Shown here piece by piece: positions 47,738 to 59,801 of a stretch of DNA of 64,000 bases. The number at the start of each line of letters is the position of its first letter. Position 1 is the stretch's first letter. A program made the position numbers and the translations under genes. The notes under the pieces are model-generated. The model was not told the DNA's origin, did no database searches, and saw only the letters and a program-made list of their open reading frames with translations. This DNA comes from Acytostelium subglobosum LB1 (taxonomy: Eukaryota > Evosea > Eumycetozoa > Acytosteliales > Acytosteliaceae), in contig NW_012236509.1 of assembly GCF_000787575.1 (NCBI RefSeq), positions 312,001 through 376,000 of the forward strand, given 5' to 3'.

Positions 47738-48463
47738 TCATTTCAAACCATTCTTGTCCTTTAGTTTGTCTGAGGACATCAATTGANGGGATGGATGTAT
47801 GAAGGGTATGGCCCAGGGGAGCGTAGGGCCAGGACAGGGTAGAGTAGAGTCTCCGCATGCCTCACGCAACCGCCTCACAACCCATACATCCATCACAACA
47901 ACAATAACAAGAGTTATAATTGGCTTGACTTACTTAGAGTTAGAAACTTGGATGATGTGTAGAATGAAGCGTTGGTCAATAGTGATTCGATAGTAATGGT
48001 GTTGATGTCGTATGGTTTGTTCGTGATGTACAGAGTCAATACTGTGTATAGGGCATGGTTCTCCAACAGTTCAAAGATTAGAAATAGCAGTGGACACAGA
48101 TGTGCGAGTGCTCCAGACACTGAACCATATGGATATAACATTGATATCACGATCGTTGCATCCAAGAACATCAATATTGGCATTGTCAAGTCGAGTCCAG
48201 TGTACATTGATCTATATGTTTCAATCTCCTGCTCTGACAAGTTGGTTATCAACTGTTTGGCATAGTTCAGTTCGTAGCCAAAGATGTGTACATCAAACAA
48301 CTAGTCAGAGGAGGTATGTTAGAGGAGTATGCGTCAACATAGACAGAGATAAGGCTGTATATACCTTTGACGACACGTTTAGAGTGCAGTAATAGTTGAG
48401 TGCTACCCAGTTGACAAAGCTTAGTGCGAGCAATGCAACAAGTAGCTTGGACTTTTGTTCCAT
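47738..48463 (-). CDS. Small multi-pass membrane protein, unrecognised
   Basis: Exons 48463-48365 and 48300-47934 are well supported and join in phase. A third exon at 47769-47738 (ending NKLKDKNGLK and TGA) is a guess that closes the frame; the intron before it contains an N at 47787. Total about 165 residues. The N-terminal segment (KLLVALLALSFVNWVALNYY) and two later segments (LTMPILMFLDATIVISMLY; ALAHLCPLLFLIFELLENHALYTVLTLYI) look membrane-spanning. The middle loop LITNLSEQEIETYRSMYTG is hydrophilic. I do not recognise the family; a small organelle-membrane protein is likely. Confidence 0.55.
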
Positions 48464-49019
48464 TTATCTGTATATACAGTTGTAGTACTACTTGTTAGTC
48501 TGTCAACGAAAATGAAAGAACAGAGGGGCATCATTATTACTTGAAGATGTGGCTAATGGATGGATGGTCTTTGTGTGTGTGTGGGGCTGGAGTGATGTTC
48601 GCCTCGTCAGCACTCCACACACCATCAACGAGACTTCACACACCTTATATCAATCAATTTAGTATACAGTCTAGTGATCACTGTAAAGTGATTGAACGAT
48701 GTAAATCCGGTAAATAACTGGTGTGGGGACAAGATGTCAATGTTGCCAGCTGGCATGTCAGATTCTTAACCTTGTTGTAGATGGACAATAACATCAAAGT
48801 CTGTAAAAAGAAGTGGAAGATTCAGATTGATGAGATGTCGTGCCATGGCACCTCTCAGTACCTCTGAGGCAAAGACCCTGTCAGTGGGTCCTAGGTCCTT
48901 GAGCCCACCCCTTCTACAACAGGTCATTATCTGTTTTCGTGAACAACATTTCAAAGTTCGAGGGTGACATCTTGTCTACTTCATTCATTAATTCAGCCAA
49001 CAAGTAGTTGTATAAGAGT
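48464..49019. other. Divergent spacer
   Basis: About 0.55 kb between two membrane-protein genes. A 62-codon minus-strand frame at 48766-48954 looks faintly protein-like but has no splice context or recognisable family, so it is not called. A short TGTGTGTGTG run lies near 48571. Confidence 0.5.
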
Positions 49020-50956
49020 ATGTCACACAGCCTAACTCATTTGCTAGTACTGCTGCTACTGCTACTTGCAGTGTTGGCAAAGGGTGACACTCAATCAACA
49101 TCATATATCACCCCTGTACAACAACAACAACAACAAGAACAAGAACAACAAGTAGAAGAGCAACAGCAACAACTACAAAATAGTACAGCTAATTGGGTAC
49201 ATTGGATAACATTTGGTACAAACGATTATTATTGCAATGGAGTTGTACAGAGAGCTTCTTCATATATGATTGATGTTTGCTATCCACACACGACACAAGG
49301 ACAGGGCTCATTCATGTTTACACTCAATTACTTCAACAGCAGTGGAGACCTATCGTTCAATTACTATTACGATGGACAGTGTAGTTACTATGACCCCGAC
49401 AACAGCAACAACACCATTCTCTCTATAAATAGCTGTACAACATGGCTTCACTCCCGGTTCATCCTCACCGACGTCCCCGTCATCCCTCAAAAGAATGCAC
49501 TATACTATGAGAGATACTCATGGTCATGGGGAAAGTATGTTGGTCCTTACTCTATCATTCATTATACCTTCTCTAACTTACTTATCTCTCAATGGCTACA
49601 ACAGTTCGAACAACTTCAACAATGACACTGGATGTATAATACCAAACCCTGAACAGAATGCAAGGTACTCGGTAGTTGAGGGTGTATGCCTACCGGATGA
49701 AACAGTCATTTCACAACAACAACAACAGCAATATGTCAGGTCGGAGAGACAGGATAGATACTCACTGGCACTGACATTCGCCAGCTCATCAAGGTGCAGT
49801 GGATTTCCAGAGTACTACTCGTTGGTCTGCTCTCAATACTCGAGCTACAACATATACAACGCATTCCCAGTGATCAATGACTACAGGATCACAGTTTCAT
49901 CGATAATCATCATCGACTACAACACCATCCAGTTGAGTGGCATTGGCGGCACTGGTTGGAATGGCATGGCCCTCACGTACCAAGTCTGGTACTTCGACGG
50001 AAACACATATCAACGTGGATGTAGTCGCGTCACCGACGGAGTTTGCACCATCTATACCATCCCCTCTGGCATTGAAACACGCTTCGAGTTGACGGTGAAC
50101 GGCGCCAACTACCTTGGAGTCAGTCCAATCTTGCTCACAGAGTCCATCATAATGCCTGTGCTGCCGGCCATGCAATCTCTGTCTGTGACTGATGTCTCAG
50201 AGACATCCGTCTCATTCGCCTATCAATCATTCGGTGGACTAACACAATATCCCACCGTCTACAACATCACGGTCAATGGCGTGGCACACCCCGAGTGCTC
50301 GACAACACTTAAGTGCACTGTCACCGACCTGCCATTCAATCAGAGCGCAGTGATTCGTGTGTCGGCGAGTAACTACAACTTCTCCACGCCACCAATGAAC
50401 ATTGAGCAGACGCTTCACGAGATGGTGTCGATCTCAGTGTTCAGCATCGACACTATCCGCTCAATGACGACCACCAGCGACATCCGAGTGTCCTATACCA
50501 CGCGCGGAGGCCTCACATCGGCCTCGCGCTACTCACTCTCCATCGACGACACGCCCGTTATCAACTGTACAGAAACTCTCGAGAACACATGCGTGATCTA
50601 CAACCTCACCACGCTGCAGACCTACACATTCAAACTGATAGCCCGCAACGATGGCGAGGCAGTATACATCAGACATTCTAAAATCCGTATGTTATCTTAG
50701 CTGGGCACTCACTAGCCTGGCCTGGCCTGGTCTGGCGCGCAGCAAGCCAACTAACCATACAACAACTTACTTAGTATTCCGTGGATTCACTGTAACAACA
50801 TCATTCATTGCCTCGATTGCATTCGCCGCAGTCGGATTGGCCATCATTCTTGGTTTCGCGATCCGCTTATACATGGTACAGGCAGCAACGATCAACAACA
50901 AGAACTACAAAGGTGGCAAAAGTGGGAAAGAGTACAAGTTCCTCATCAACAAATAA
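49020..50956 (+). CDS. Secreted-type membrane protein with fibronectin III-like repeats
   Basis: Exons 49020-49533, 49605-50686 and 50775-50956, 592 residues. A signal peptide ([19 protein letters not shown]) precedes a Gln-rich segment. The ectodomain has many Tyr, Asn and Ser residues and spaced cysteines, several N-glycosylation sites, and two repeats of an Ig/fibronectin III-like pattern (VTDVSETSVSFAYQSFGG...YNITVNG, then DIRVSYTTRGG...YSLSIDD with a Cys pair in each). One membrane helix (ASIAFAAVGLAIILGFAI) and a short Lys-rich tail end the protein. No known family; likely a surface protein. The upstream ATG at 49020 is the first that leads into the signal peptide. Confidence 0.72.
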
Positions 50957-51040
50957 ACCATGTTGAGAGAGAGCGACAACATCATCTTTGGATTGTACAA
51001 TTTGGGTAGTTCTACACGAGGGTCCTGCCTGTGCCGCATC

Positions 51041-54000
51041 CTACAGGGATGGCATAGCAGTTGGCCACTTCTCGTTGTCCTCTGACAACTCAGCCTCAGC
51101 CTCGGAACTGGCCCAAAACTCTTTATTCATCTTCTCGACGATACGCTTGAACAACTTGGGCACGTGCATCGAAGTGATGGCTGAGAACAGCGCCTCTTCC
51201 TTGATGTCCTGCGGCATCGAACGCAGCAGCTGGATGGCATCGTCAAAGCTGGATGAGCCGATCAGTCGCTCGCAGCACTTGATCACACTAATGGCTGTAC
51301 GGTAGATGAATGACTCGCCCTCCAGCAAGAAGCAGTCCCAGACGCGCGCCACCACTGGCAGCGGCAGCTGCTTGGTGAACAGGGTCATGAACCACTCGAG
51401 CAGGTAGTGCTCCGATGAGAAGCCCATCTTGCGGAAGGCTGCGTGCAACTCGGGCAGATGGCGATTGAACAGCACGTCAAAGATCTTGACGTGTTTGACA
51501 ATCTGCTGCACGTCCATCATGAAGAGCGACGTGAAGAAGTGGGTGTTGACCAGGTTGACAAAGGCCACGAAGCAGTCGTATGGCTCCAGGTGCATGCAGA
51601 GCAGGCCGCCAAGGTAGGTCATGCCTTGGACGTAGCCGATCTTTGGTCGATGCAGTGTCCATGCGAGCAGCAGATGTGTGAGTTGTGTGTGGAAGGGTCC
51701 CTTGCGATTGAACAGGTTGAGTTGGGGGAATGTACGCGGCAGGTCGATTCGCAGCATGGACAATGTGGCCTTGAGCTCGGAGAAGCAGGGGATATGAGGG
51801 TTGGCGTCCTCATCAGACGTCTCGCTGTCGCTTCCAAAGTCGTCCATCATCTTTACATTCATCACTGATTGTGTCTTTAGGAATAATTCCACGATCTTTA
51901 TCTTCTCCTCATAATAAGCTGGTGTGATACCAAGTTTGTTACCAATTGCCAGTTTCCTATTTTGGTAATTGAGTTTGAGTTTGAGTATGAGTTTGAGTAT
52001 GAGTTTGAGATTGAGTTTGTGGTGATGCCCCACTTACCAGATGATTGGACGGACATCAGGTGGTATTCCACGCCTCCATATTGATCGCCACTCCTTTGAC
52101 TTGATACACTTTTCCCACTTTGGTAGGAATTTGTTCTGCCATATCTTGGCAAGGACATCTTGGTCAATGTCCAATGTCTCAATATTTGTTGGTTTCTCTT
52201 TAAATATCTTTATACTATGTATATTGTTGTTGTTAGAATTGATTGAATGAACATTGCTCAAGTTACTTACAATCTATCGTACAATGTGGCCAATGAATGT
52301 ACCACTGGCTTTCTCTTAAAGTTGACTGGTTCGTCGTCGTCATCATCGTCGTCATCCTGTTGTGCCAGCAGATCACCTTGCATTGCCTCATACTCCTTCA
52401 GACCATCATCAAACGATTGAATCATCTCCAATGATTGTTGAACATCATACTCAATCAGTAACTTCTCCAACTAAAATGATCCAGATGTGTGAGTGAGTTA
52501 ATGAGTGATTGAATGTTGTTGTAACATGAAACTTACATGTAGCATTGAGTCACTGAGCATTATTGAGTTGGATGATCGATCTACTTTGGTCATGCCCGAG
52601 CTAAAGTTGAGACTGCTGTGACTCTTCTTGATCGTGCCTCGGTTGGATATGATGGCGACAGAGTGCCACCATCCACTGGAGATAAAGTCAACAAAGTATG
52701 GTCGTAGTGATGGTATGATTATGGGTGAGAGAGTGCCAGTCTCTTTGTCTAGGCCAAGCTGTCCATACTCTCCTTGACCAAACGTCATGCACTCGCCATT
52801 GTTTGTTTGAACAAGTGTGTGTGAGAATCCACATGATATGCTCTCGATGTTCTGGCCAAGCAGTCCGGTGACCAGACGCGGAACCAGCTGATCCTCACAA
52901 TCATACTGAGTATGACCAAGGGATACGGCCAGTCCCCACGTATAGACCTCCTTGAAAGAGGTCAACACACAAGTGTGATAATGTCCACATGATATCATGG
53001 CTACTGTGTCTTCTTGTTTGAGGAATGGTTTCAACTCCTTGGGCGTTGATTCATCAGTGCGCGAGTCAAGGCCGAGCTGGCCGTCCGAGCCCTTGCCCCA
53101 TGAGTACAATGTTGTGTTGTTTGATGATAGAGCCACCGAGTGACAGAAGCCCGCGGCGACCATTGCAAGAGGCGATGTGATCTTGACCTTTGTAGGAGAG
53201 TGTGTGTTTACAGAGTTTGCGATACCAAGGCCGAGTTGGCCATTCGAGTTTGATCCCCATGTGAATAGTTGGCCATCCTTGGTCAGAGCCATTGAATGGG
53301 CCGATCCACATGCCACCTGAGTGATGACCATTCCATCCAGCTTTGATATTCTCTTTGGGAATGGACTGATCATATTCCAAGGGAAGCATGCACCTGGATC
53401 TGTTGGGGTATTTAAAAGCACGTCCAACAACAGTCCTCCACCATTGAGCTTAGACAAGTAGAGTGCCTGTTCATCATCGACCATGTTTCCAAGTTGTCCC
53501 TGGTCTCCAAGTCCCCAACTATATACAACTCCATCCCCTTTATGAATTGAATGAGCTTTGGGTCAGTCTATGTGAGTGTGTGCAGGGATGATTCCGGAAC
53601 ATACTTGTGAGGACTAGTGTGTAGTCCTTGCCCGTGGCAATGTGCTGGGGCACATCTCCACAGAATGCCTTCAACATGGAGAACTTTCGAATGGGTTGTA
53701 TTGCTGTATGTTCATCAAGATCGCCATGACCAAGCTGTCCACATGTGTTTGCTCCCCAACTATAGAGGTCACCCTTGACTGTGAATGAGTCATGTGATTG
53801 ATTGATTGAGTGAGTGGGTGTGGCAACTTGTCCGACATGAGTGTACTTACTTGTCATTACGATTGAGTGGCTTGCACCACAAGATACTTTGAATGGGTAT
53901 TTACCTGCGAGGAGGCCATCTGTGTCTAGAGTAATTGGTATACTTTGTTGTGATCGTTTTGAAAGACGACCCCAGGTCACACAACAAGTGCCCTCAAAGT

Positions 54001-54100
54001 CAACGTCCATCAAAGGGTTGATGTTACTGCCACTGTTACTCCCACTACTATGTCCGCCAAAGGGATTGTATTCAACACCATTGATACTAATACTAATCAT
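51041..54100 (-). CDS. RCC1-repeat / TBC (Rab GAP) fusion protein
   Basis: Six exons read in phase: 54100-53851, 53778-53605, 53537-52537, 52470-52271, 52214-52038 and 51956-51041, 905 residues. Residues about 30-440 form an RCC1 seven-bladed propeller (LYSWGANTCGQLGHGD, VYSWGLGDQGQLGN, LFTWGSNSNGQLGLG, LYSWGKGSDGQLGL, CMTFGQGEYGQLGL; CGASHSIVM, CGSAHSMALT, CGHYHTCVLT). A linker and an Asp run follow. The C-terminal half is a TBC domain: RGIPPDVRPIIW, LRIDLPRTFP with the Arg finger, YVQGMTYLGG with the Gln finger, and WDCFLLEG. TBC domains stimulate Rab GTP hydrolysis. The exon starting LEKLLIEYD has no ATG of its own and joins the RCC1 exon in phase 0, so one fused gene is the natural reading. 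Confidence 0.82.
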
Positions 54101-54171
54101 GTTCGATTGATCGTTTGGTCTCACTCAATGTGAGTGTATAATAGTGATTGATTGAGTGTGTGTATGATTGG

Positions 54172-54240
<69 letters not shown>

Positions 54241-54471
54241 CACTGCTAGTTGTACTTAATACACTCAACCATCTTAACTAGCTCTGTAGAACAATGATCA
54301 GTGTGCCAAGATGGGAGTGATTCTTGGACTCGACCTTGATCAAAAAAAACAAATATCTTAGGCAAAAACCTAAATATCGTGGTCCATGGGCCAATCATAA
54401 ACAAAGAGTAAGAGGGCGAGGGTTAGGGTAATGGAACAGACAATGATGGGTTGATTGATGTTGTAAGTTCT
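54101..54471. other. Spacer with long TGAT repeat
   Basis: Between the RCC1-TBC start and the WDR55 stop. It holds a (TGAT)n array at 54171-54240 and a G-rich GAGGGCGAGGGTTAGGGTAA stretch at 54414-54433. No gene. Confidence 0.6.
54171..54240. repeat. (TGAT)n microsatellite
   Basis: About seventeen tandem TGAT/GATT units, the longest such run in the window, upstream of the RCC1-TBC gene. Confidence 0.95.
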
Positions 54472-56071
54472 TTAGAGATCGCTAAAGAAGTTCTTCCGAC
54501 GAGTGGTCTTCTTGCTCTCTTTATTTGGCAGGTTGGTCCATGCTTTCTTGGCCTCCTTCTTCTTGGCCGCTTTGGACTTATACTGCTTCTTCTTCTTAAT
54601 GTCCTCGTCTGATGATGTGTCATCGTCATCATCGTCCGAATCATCATCATTGTTATTGTTATTATTGTTGATATCGTCATCACTATCATCCATCATATCA
54701 TCACTGTCATCGCTCAACTCTTCGTCGACCTGCTCCTCGCCGTCGATCTCATCCGAATCCTCCATCTCCTCCTCCTCAGCCTGCTCCTCAGCGTCCGAGT
54801 CATCGACGTCCTCATACAGATTGACGACGTTCCAGAACTTGAGTGAGAGGTCGTGCGAGATACTGCCCAGATACTTGTTGTCGCGGGTGATGGCAATGCG
54901 CTCCACGGGGAAGTTGGAATGCTCGCCAATGACGCCCAGCAGCTTCCTGGGCTTGGTGCCAACATAACGAATAATTCCATCGCTTGAGCCAGACAGGAAT
55001 GTATTCTCGCTGACCTTGACCAGCGAATCCACCGACTGTGGATGTCCAACAAACTTCTTTGGCTTCTCCAAGTTCTGTGAATCATATATCAGTATAGTTC
55101 CATCCTGTGTACCACATACCAAAGTGCTATCCTTCTGTTGTTGTTGATGATGGACAATGTGTTAGCGCATGCGCGAGCGTGATGATTGATTGATTGATCG
55201 ATCGATCATACCTCAAGTGCGACTACTGAGAGCAACTCATTGTCTGACTTCTCAGAGATGTCATCTAGTGAACGCCTGACAAAGTTGTAGATGGAGAGAC
55301 CTCCATCGCCAGAGGTGGCAACAACATGTCTGTCGTCCATTGTGATGATATCAGAGATGTAGTCGGCATGTTCCTGGAACTCGCAGACGATACTCTGTTG
55401 TCTCATGTCCCAAACCTTTACTCTTCCCTCATCATCACCTGTGAATACCATAAACTCCTTACTAATCAAACTATTGATTGGGTCACTGTTTGTTTGATTG
55501 ATTGGGATGGAGTGGCGTGGAGTGGCGTGTGTTAGGAATGGAGTTGTCCACGTTGCCAAGCCAGGATAGTGATAGTTACTCATGAGCCTCCTCTCTTGTG
55601 TACATTGTGGCTCCAGTATGAACGTCGATCACCTTTAATGAGCGGTCAGACGATGCTGTGAATATATCTAGATTGAATGAATGAATAAGTGAGTAGCCTG
55701 ATTGATTGATTGAATGATCACTCAATCAAACATACATTTGCCATCTGTTGAGAAACAAGCTTCTCTGCAACCTGAAGTATGTGGCCTAAGTGAGAGCAGG
55801 TTCTCATTCTGCTCCAATCCATATCTATATCTGTTGTTGTTGTTGTTGTTGGATGGATGAGTTTTAGAGTGTCAGTATCATCAATGTGATTACCTCATTC
55901 ACTCGTTCACTCATTCAATCATAATAAACCATACAATTTAACTCTTCCCTCTGCATCGGACACTACTACCAAGTCCTCAGTCGGATGGAAGTTGACAGAG
56001 AATAAGTTTGTTTCGAAAGATATATCGTTTGGCGCAGATATATCTACGTCGTCTGATGTGTAACTACTCAT
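54472..56071 (-). CDS. wdr55: WD40-repeat protein WDR55
   Basis: Exons 56071-55935, 55830-55736, 55667-55580, 55485-55212 and 55134-54472, 418 residues. WD40 blades are seen as VNFHPTEDLVVVSDAEGRVKLY, ACFSTDGK, ASSDRSLKVID, FTGDDEGRVKVWDMR, ATSGDGGLSIYNF, CGTQDGTILIYD, SGSSDGIIRYV and GSISHDLSLKFWNV. A long acidic run (Asp/Glu/Ser/Asn) and a Lys-rich tail end in RKNFFSDL, matching the conserved WDR55/JIP5 C-terminus. The family works in the nucleolus in rRNA processing and large-subunit formation. The acidic/basic tail is longer than in animals, as expected for this genome's homopolymers. Confidence 0.85.
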
Positions 56072-56774
56072 TGTTGTTTTACCTGTCCTTTCGTTCTTTC
56101 GTTCTTTCGTTCGTTCGTTCGGGCTCTGTACAATATATATATACTTTTATATAATATTATTATTTGTTTAATAACAAATACTTCAATTTGAAATGAATGA
56201 GTGAGGAGTGAGTGCACTTTCACTCGGTTTGTTCGACAAATCGCGACACACACAAAGTCTCGAGACTCGTTTTTTTTGTCTTCACCTCCATTTCATTTGA
56301 TTTCTTCCCCTCTTTGTAATGTTGGTATGCTTTGGTCCAAAGAGGTTTGACAAGTTGTTGGTAAGGTGTATCATTTGACAACAACATCGTGTCAATCCGA
56401 CAACACAACAACAACCAAAGACAACAACCAACATCACAAATCGAAATGATTGAATGAGTTGATCATGTTTGGACAAAACCAATGTCCATTGGTTGGTCTC
56501 TGGTACATAGTCATGATGTGTGTATATATATATATAAATACATTATCATCATCATCAATAATACATAGTGTAATATGTGTTTGATTGATTGATTGATGGA
56601 ATAAGTGTTACTCTCGAGAATGATGATCATGTCATTGATTGAAGGAAGGACATTCCATTCATTTTTATGATTTTATTTGATTTTATTCATTTTTGAAGTC
56701 CATTCTCCAAAGAACTTGCCAAACAATCCAATCAAAAGAAGCAAGATCATTCCATTCATGCATTAGTCAAGGAC
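56072..56774. other. Divergent spacer, WDR55 / glutathione reductase
   Basis: About 0.7 kb. Contains a TTCGTTCTTTCGTTCGTTCG repeat just upstream of the WDR55 start (56091-56120), a TATATATATATA run (56523-56536) and TGATTGATTGAT (56582-56597). No gene seen. Confidence 0.55.
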
Positions 56775-58480
56775 ATGTTTAGACCAACACTTCATTTATT
56801 CAAAAGTCGACATCATCATTCATTCATTATTACTACAACTCAATTATCATCATCATCATCTATTTATTTGTTTTCCAGACTACACTACTCTTCACATTCA
56901 TTCAATAACAAAATGTCAACAGATACATCATCAAACAATCACTTCAACTTCTTGGTACTCGGAGGTGGAAGTGGAGGCATTGCTACAGCAAGACGCGCTG
57001 CAAAGTATGGAGTCAAGGTGGGACTTATTGAGCAGACTCGCATGGGTGGCACGTGTGTCAATGTAGGTTGTGTCCCAAAGAAGGTTATGTGGAACACTGC
57101 CTCCATCATGGAAGCATTGCACGCTGCACCATTCTACGGATTTGAGGGCGCCGACAAGGTCTCCCACTCATGGCCTGTCATCAAGAAGGCCCGTGACGCA
57201 TACATTCTGCGTCTGAACGGCATCTACGAGAACATGTTGAAGGGATCAAGCGTCACCTCGATCAATGGATGGGGCAAGTTCGTCGGACCAAAGGCCATCG
57301 ACGTGTCGGGCACAACCTACACTGCCGACCACATCTTGATCGCCACTGGCGGTCGCCCCACCGTGCCCAACGTGCCAGGCTCAGAGCTGGGCATCACCTC
57401 GGACGGCTTCTTCGAGCTGGAGACCCTCCCCAAGAGCGTCGTGGTCATTGGTGCTGGATACATCGCTGTCGAGCTCGCAGGAATCCTCAATGCTCTCGGC
57501 TCCAAGACCTCTCTGGTCATCCGCCACGAGCACTTCCTCCGCACCTTTGACGACATGCTCGCCCACAGACTCCAGGAGCAGATGGTCGCCGACGGCGTCA
57601 CCATCGTCGGAAACTCGACCATCTCCTCGCTCAAGAAGACTGACGCCGGTATCGTCGTCCAAACCAACAGCCAGGAGTTGCCCCCCGCCGATGTCGTCAT
57701 CTGGGCCATCGGACGTGACCCCATCGTCAAGGAGATCGGACTCGAGGCTGCTGGCGTCGCCCTCAACAACCAGGGCTACATCCACGTCGATGAGTTCCAG
57801 TCAACCACCACTCCAGGCGTCTACGCCGTCGGAGATGTCATTGGCAAGCTGCAGCTCACACCCGTCGCCATTGCTGCCGGTCGTCGTCTGGCCGAGCGTC
57901 TGTTCAACGGCAAGGACGGCCTCAAGTTTGACTACACCAACGTTCCAACCGTCATCTTCAGTCATCCACCCATTGGTACCGTCGGTCTCTCTGAGAAGGA
58001 GGCCATCGAAAAGCATGGCAAGGACAATGTCAAGGTCTACAACTCATCGTAAGTGTTAATTTCCACAAAGTCACGTGATCAAAGTGATGTCACGTGATCA
58101 AATATGTATCACGTGATCGCCAACTTTAGAGTATCCACTAACTCATACCTCACGAACATCCATCTAGCTTCACCAACATGTACTGGTCTGTCGTCGATAA
58201 CTACAAGCCAAAGACTTATATGAAGTTGGTGACCGTTGGAGCTGACGAGAAGGTTGTTGGAATTCACACCCTTGGTGCTGGAAGTGATGAGATGGTTCAA
58301 GGCTTTGCCGTCGCTGTCAAGATGGGGTAAGTTGGACAATCATGGATCATGACGAATATTATCAATGGGATCACTAACATACATCAAATCAAACATAAAT
58401 ATAGCGCCAAGAAGGAAGACCTGGATAACACATGTGCCATCCATCCAACTGCCTCTGAGGAGTTGGTCCTGTTCATGTAA
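56775..58480 (+). CDS. gsr: Glutathione reductase, probably with two targeting forms
   Basis: Exons 56775-58048, 58168-58326 and 58405-58480, 502 residues. This FAD enzyme reduces glutathione disulfide with NADPH. Visible are the FAD-binding [17 protein letters not shown], the redox pair [13 protein letters not shown] (Cys94, Cys99), the NADPH-domain [19 protein letters not shown] site [20 protein letters not shown], and the dimer-interface [11 protein letters not shown] with the catalytic His-Glu. The Arg positions after the NADPH loop (VIRHEHFLR) support NADPH use. The first 46 residues are Ser/His/Thr-rich with Arg and Lys but no acid, like a mitochondrial leader. Met47 ([11 protein letters not shown]) begins a cytosolic-length enzyme. 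Intron 1 holds three CACGTG sites. Confidence 0.95.
58071..58118. promoter_or_regulatory. Three CACGTG boxes at 19-base period in gsr intron 1
   Basis: TCACGTGATC starts at 58071, 58090 and 58109. The first two units are 19 bases long and differ only in their last bases. The core TCACGTGA is the classic bHLH-type target. Placement inside the first intron suggests an enhancer or a recent tandem duplication. Confidence 0.5.
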
Positions 58481-58526
58481 GATAAATAATAATAAAGCAA
58501 ACGTTTGATTATTAAGCTAAATATTA

Positions 58527-59801
58527 CTAGGTTGACGTTGAGGTCGAGGAGGTAGTTGTGGTTGTTGTAGTGGATGTTGTCGCGACTGAGAGCTTGAGAC
58601 CTGGCACTCGAACAAAGGTGTGTTTGTACTTTGGACCATCTGATCTTTGTACAATCACTGTGGATCGAAGTGCAAAGTCTGTGTGATAGGCAAGTGTGTC
58701 ACTGCCCTTGGTACTGTTTTCGATAAAGTCCAGAGTGTTGGTGAAGAGTACTAGTCGCTGGACATAGACGGCCCTTTGTAAATCCTCCAAGATGGTGGTC
58801 AGAGAGCTCAGGTTTGGAGGAATGATCTTAATGCAAGTGATGCGGGGCTCTTGGTTGAGGCCTACGCTCATTCCACTAAAGTCCCCAGTGCCAAATATGC
58901 ACATTGTGTTGGTGACATTGCCACGCAAGATGCTTTGTAGACTGCTCATGACTCGCAGGTATTGAGGCGTGCCACCAAATCCAACACGAGGTGGCGAGTC
59001 GAACTTGTAATATGACATTATGTTTCTGCCTGTGACATAGTCGCGTGTGTACAATGCCTTTAGAGGCCGGACAAAGTTGATCTCGGAGAGTCGGTAGTAG
59101 CCACGGAGGTTGGTAAAGTCGAGCTTGTCGATTGTAGAGGTATTGGCGTTCATTACTTGATTGAATACCTCGCGAATGATACGACCATGGAGTGTGAGTG
59201 ATCGGACATTGTTGAATACATGCTGTACATTGGGCTTCTTCCATTCGAATCGCGGAGCTGCATGGAGTATGAGCGTTTGCACTTCTTGACTCAATTGATT
59301 GTCTGGTTGGACGACCAGTGAGAGTCGTCGGAGATCATACTCGTTCAGTTCAAGTGTTGTTATGTGATTGAGTGGGCAACATGGATTGGCAAGGTGTTGC
59401 ATAAGGAGGGGATCGGTGTATTCGTCGTAGCATAGATTGACTTTGGTGAACAGTTTGGAGATGATAAAGAAACATTCTTTTGATACAAATGCCAAGGATG
59501 TACGCCAGCGACAATGTTCAATCATCTCGTTGGCGTCAATCACAAGGTAGTCCCAGGTCAACTTGAGAATAGATGATATTATGCTTATGGGCAAGTTGTA
59601 ATGGACTAGTCCACGATGGTATTGTGTCATTTGTGTTGCCAACTTTGAAGCCAATGCCAGATCTGATTGATACTTCAAGATCAACTTTACCAATGTACTT
59701 CTAAACATTGACTTTGTCTCAGTATTCCTCTCTTTACACATCTCCTTCAAATCTATTGGTTCCAATTGCATCAACTGTTTCTCAGTCCATACTTTCTCCA
59801 T
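58527..59801 (-). CDS. SAP-like / leucine-rich protein, 424 residues
   Basis: Single exon. The N-terminus LMQLEPIDLKEMCKERNTETKSMFRSTLVKLILKY fits a SAP-type helix-turn-helix motif (Leu spacing, Lys, final Leu-Val/Ile). Then LPISIISSILKLTWDYLV...CRWRTSLAFVSKECFFIIS recalls F-box-like helices. The remainder has irregular leucine-rich segments (ITTLELNEYDLRRLSLV, VRSLTLHGRII, IDKLDFTNLRGYYRLSEI, YVQRLVLFTNTLDF). The end is a Thr/Ser run. Similar dictyostelid proteins are numerous and of unknown role. It converges on the gsr gene with only 46 bases between stops. Confidence 0.68.
   Translation of the reverse strand: MEKVWTEKQLMQLEPIDLKEMCKERNTETKSMFRSTLVKLILKYQSDLALASKLATQMTQYHRGLVHYNLPISIISSILKLTWDYLVIDANEMIEHCRWRTSLAFVSKECFFIISKLFTKVNLCYDEYTDPLLMQHLANPCCPLNHITTLELNEYDLRRLSLVVQPDNQLSQEVQTLILHAAPRFEWKKPNVQHVFNNVRSLTLHGRIIREVFNQVMNANTSTIDKLDFTNLRGYYRLSEINFVRPLKALYTRDYVTGRNIMSYYKFDSPPRVGFGGTPQYLRVMSSLQSILRGNVTNTMCIFGTGDFSGMSVGLNQEPRITCIKIIPPNLSSLTTILEDLQRAVYVQRLVLFTNTLDFIENSTKGSDTLAYHTDFALRSTVIVQRSDGPKYKHTFVRVPGLKLSVATTSTTTTTTTSSTSTST

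Noticed and set aside
48766-48954. 62-codon minus-strand open frame with a faintly protein-like middle (VFASEVLRGAMARHLINLNL)
   Set aside because: No recognisable family, no clear start or splice context, and it lies in a divergent spacer.
52267-52470. Separate gene for the TBC protein starting at this exon
   Set aside because: No ATG is present; the exon begins after a good acceptor and joins the RCC1 exon in phase.
54171-54240. CRISPR-like array
   Set aside because: It is a simple TGAT microsatellite with no spacers.
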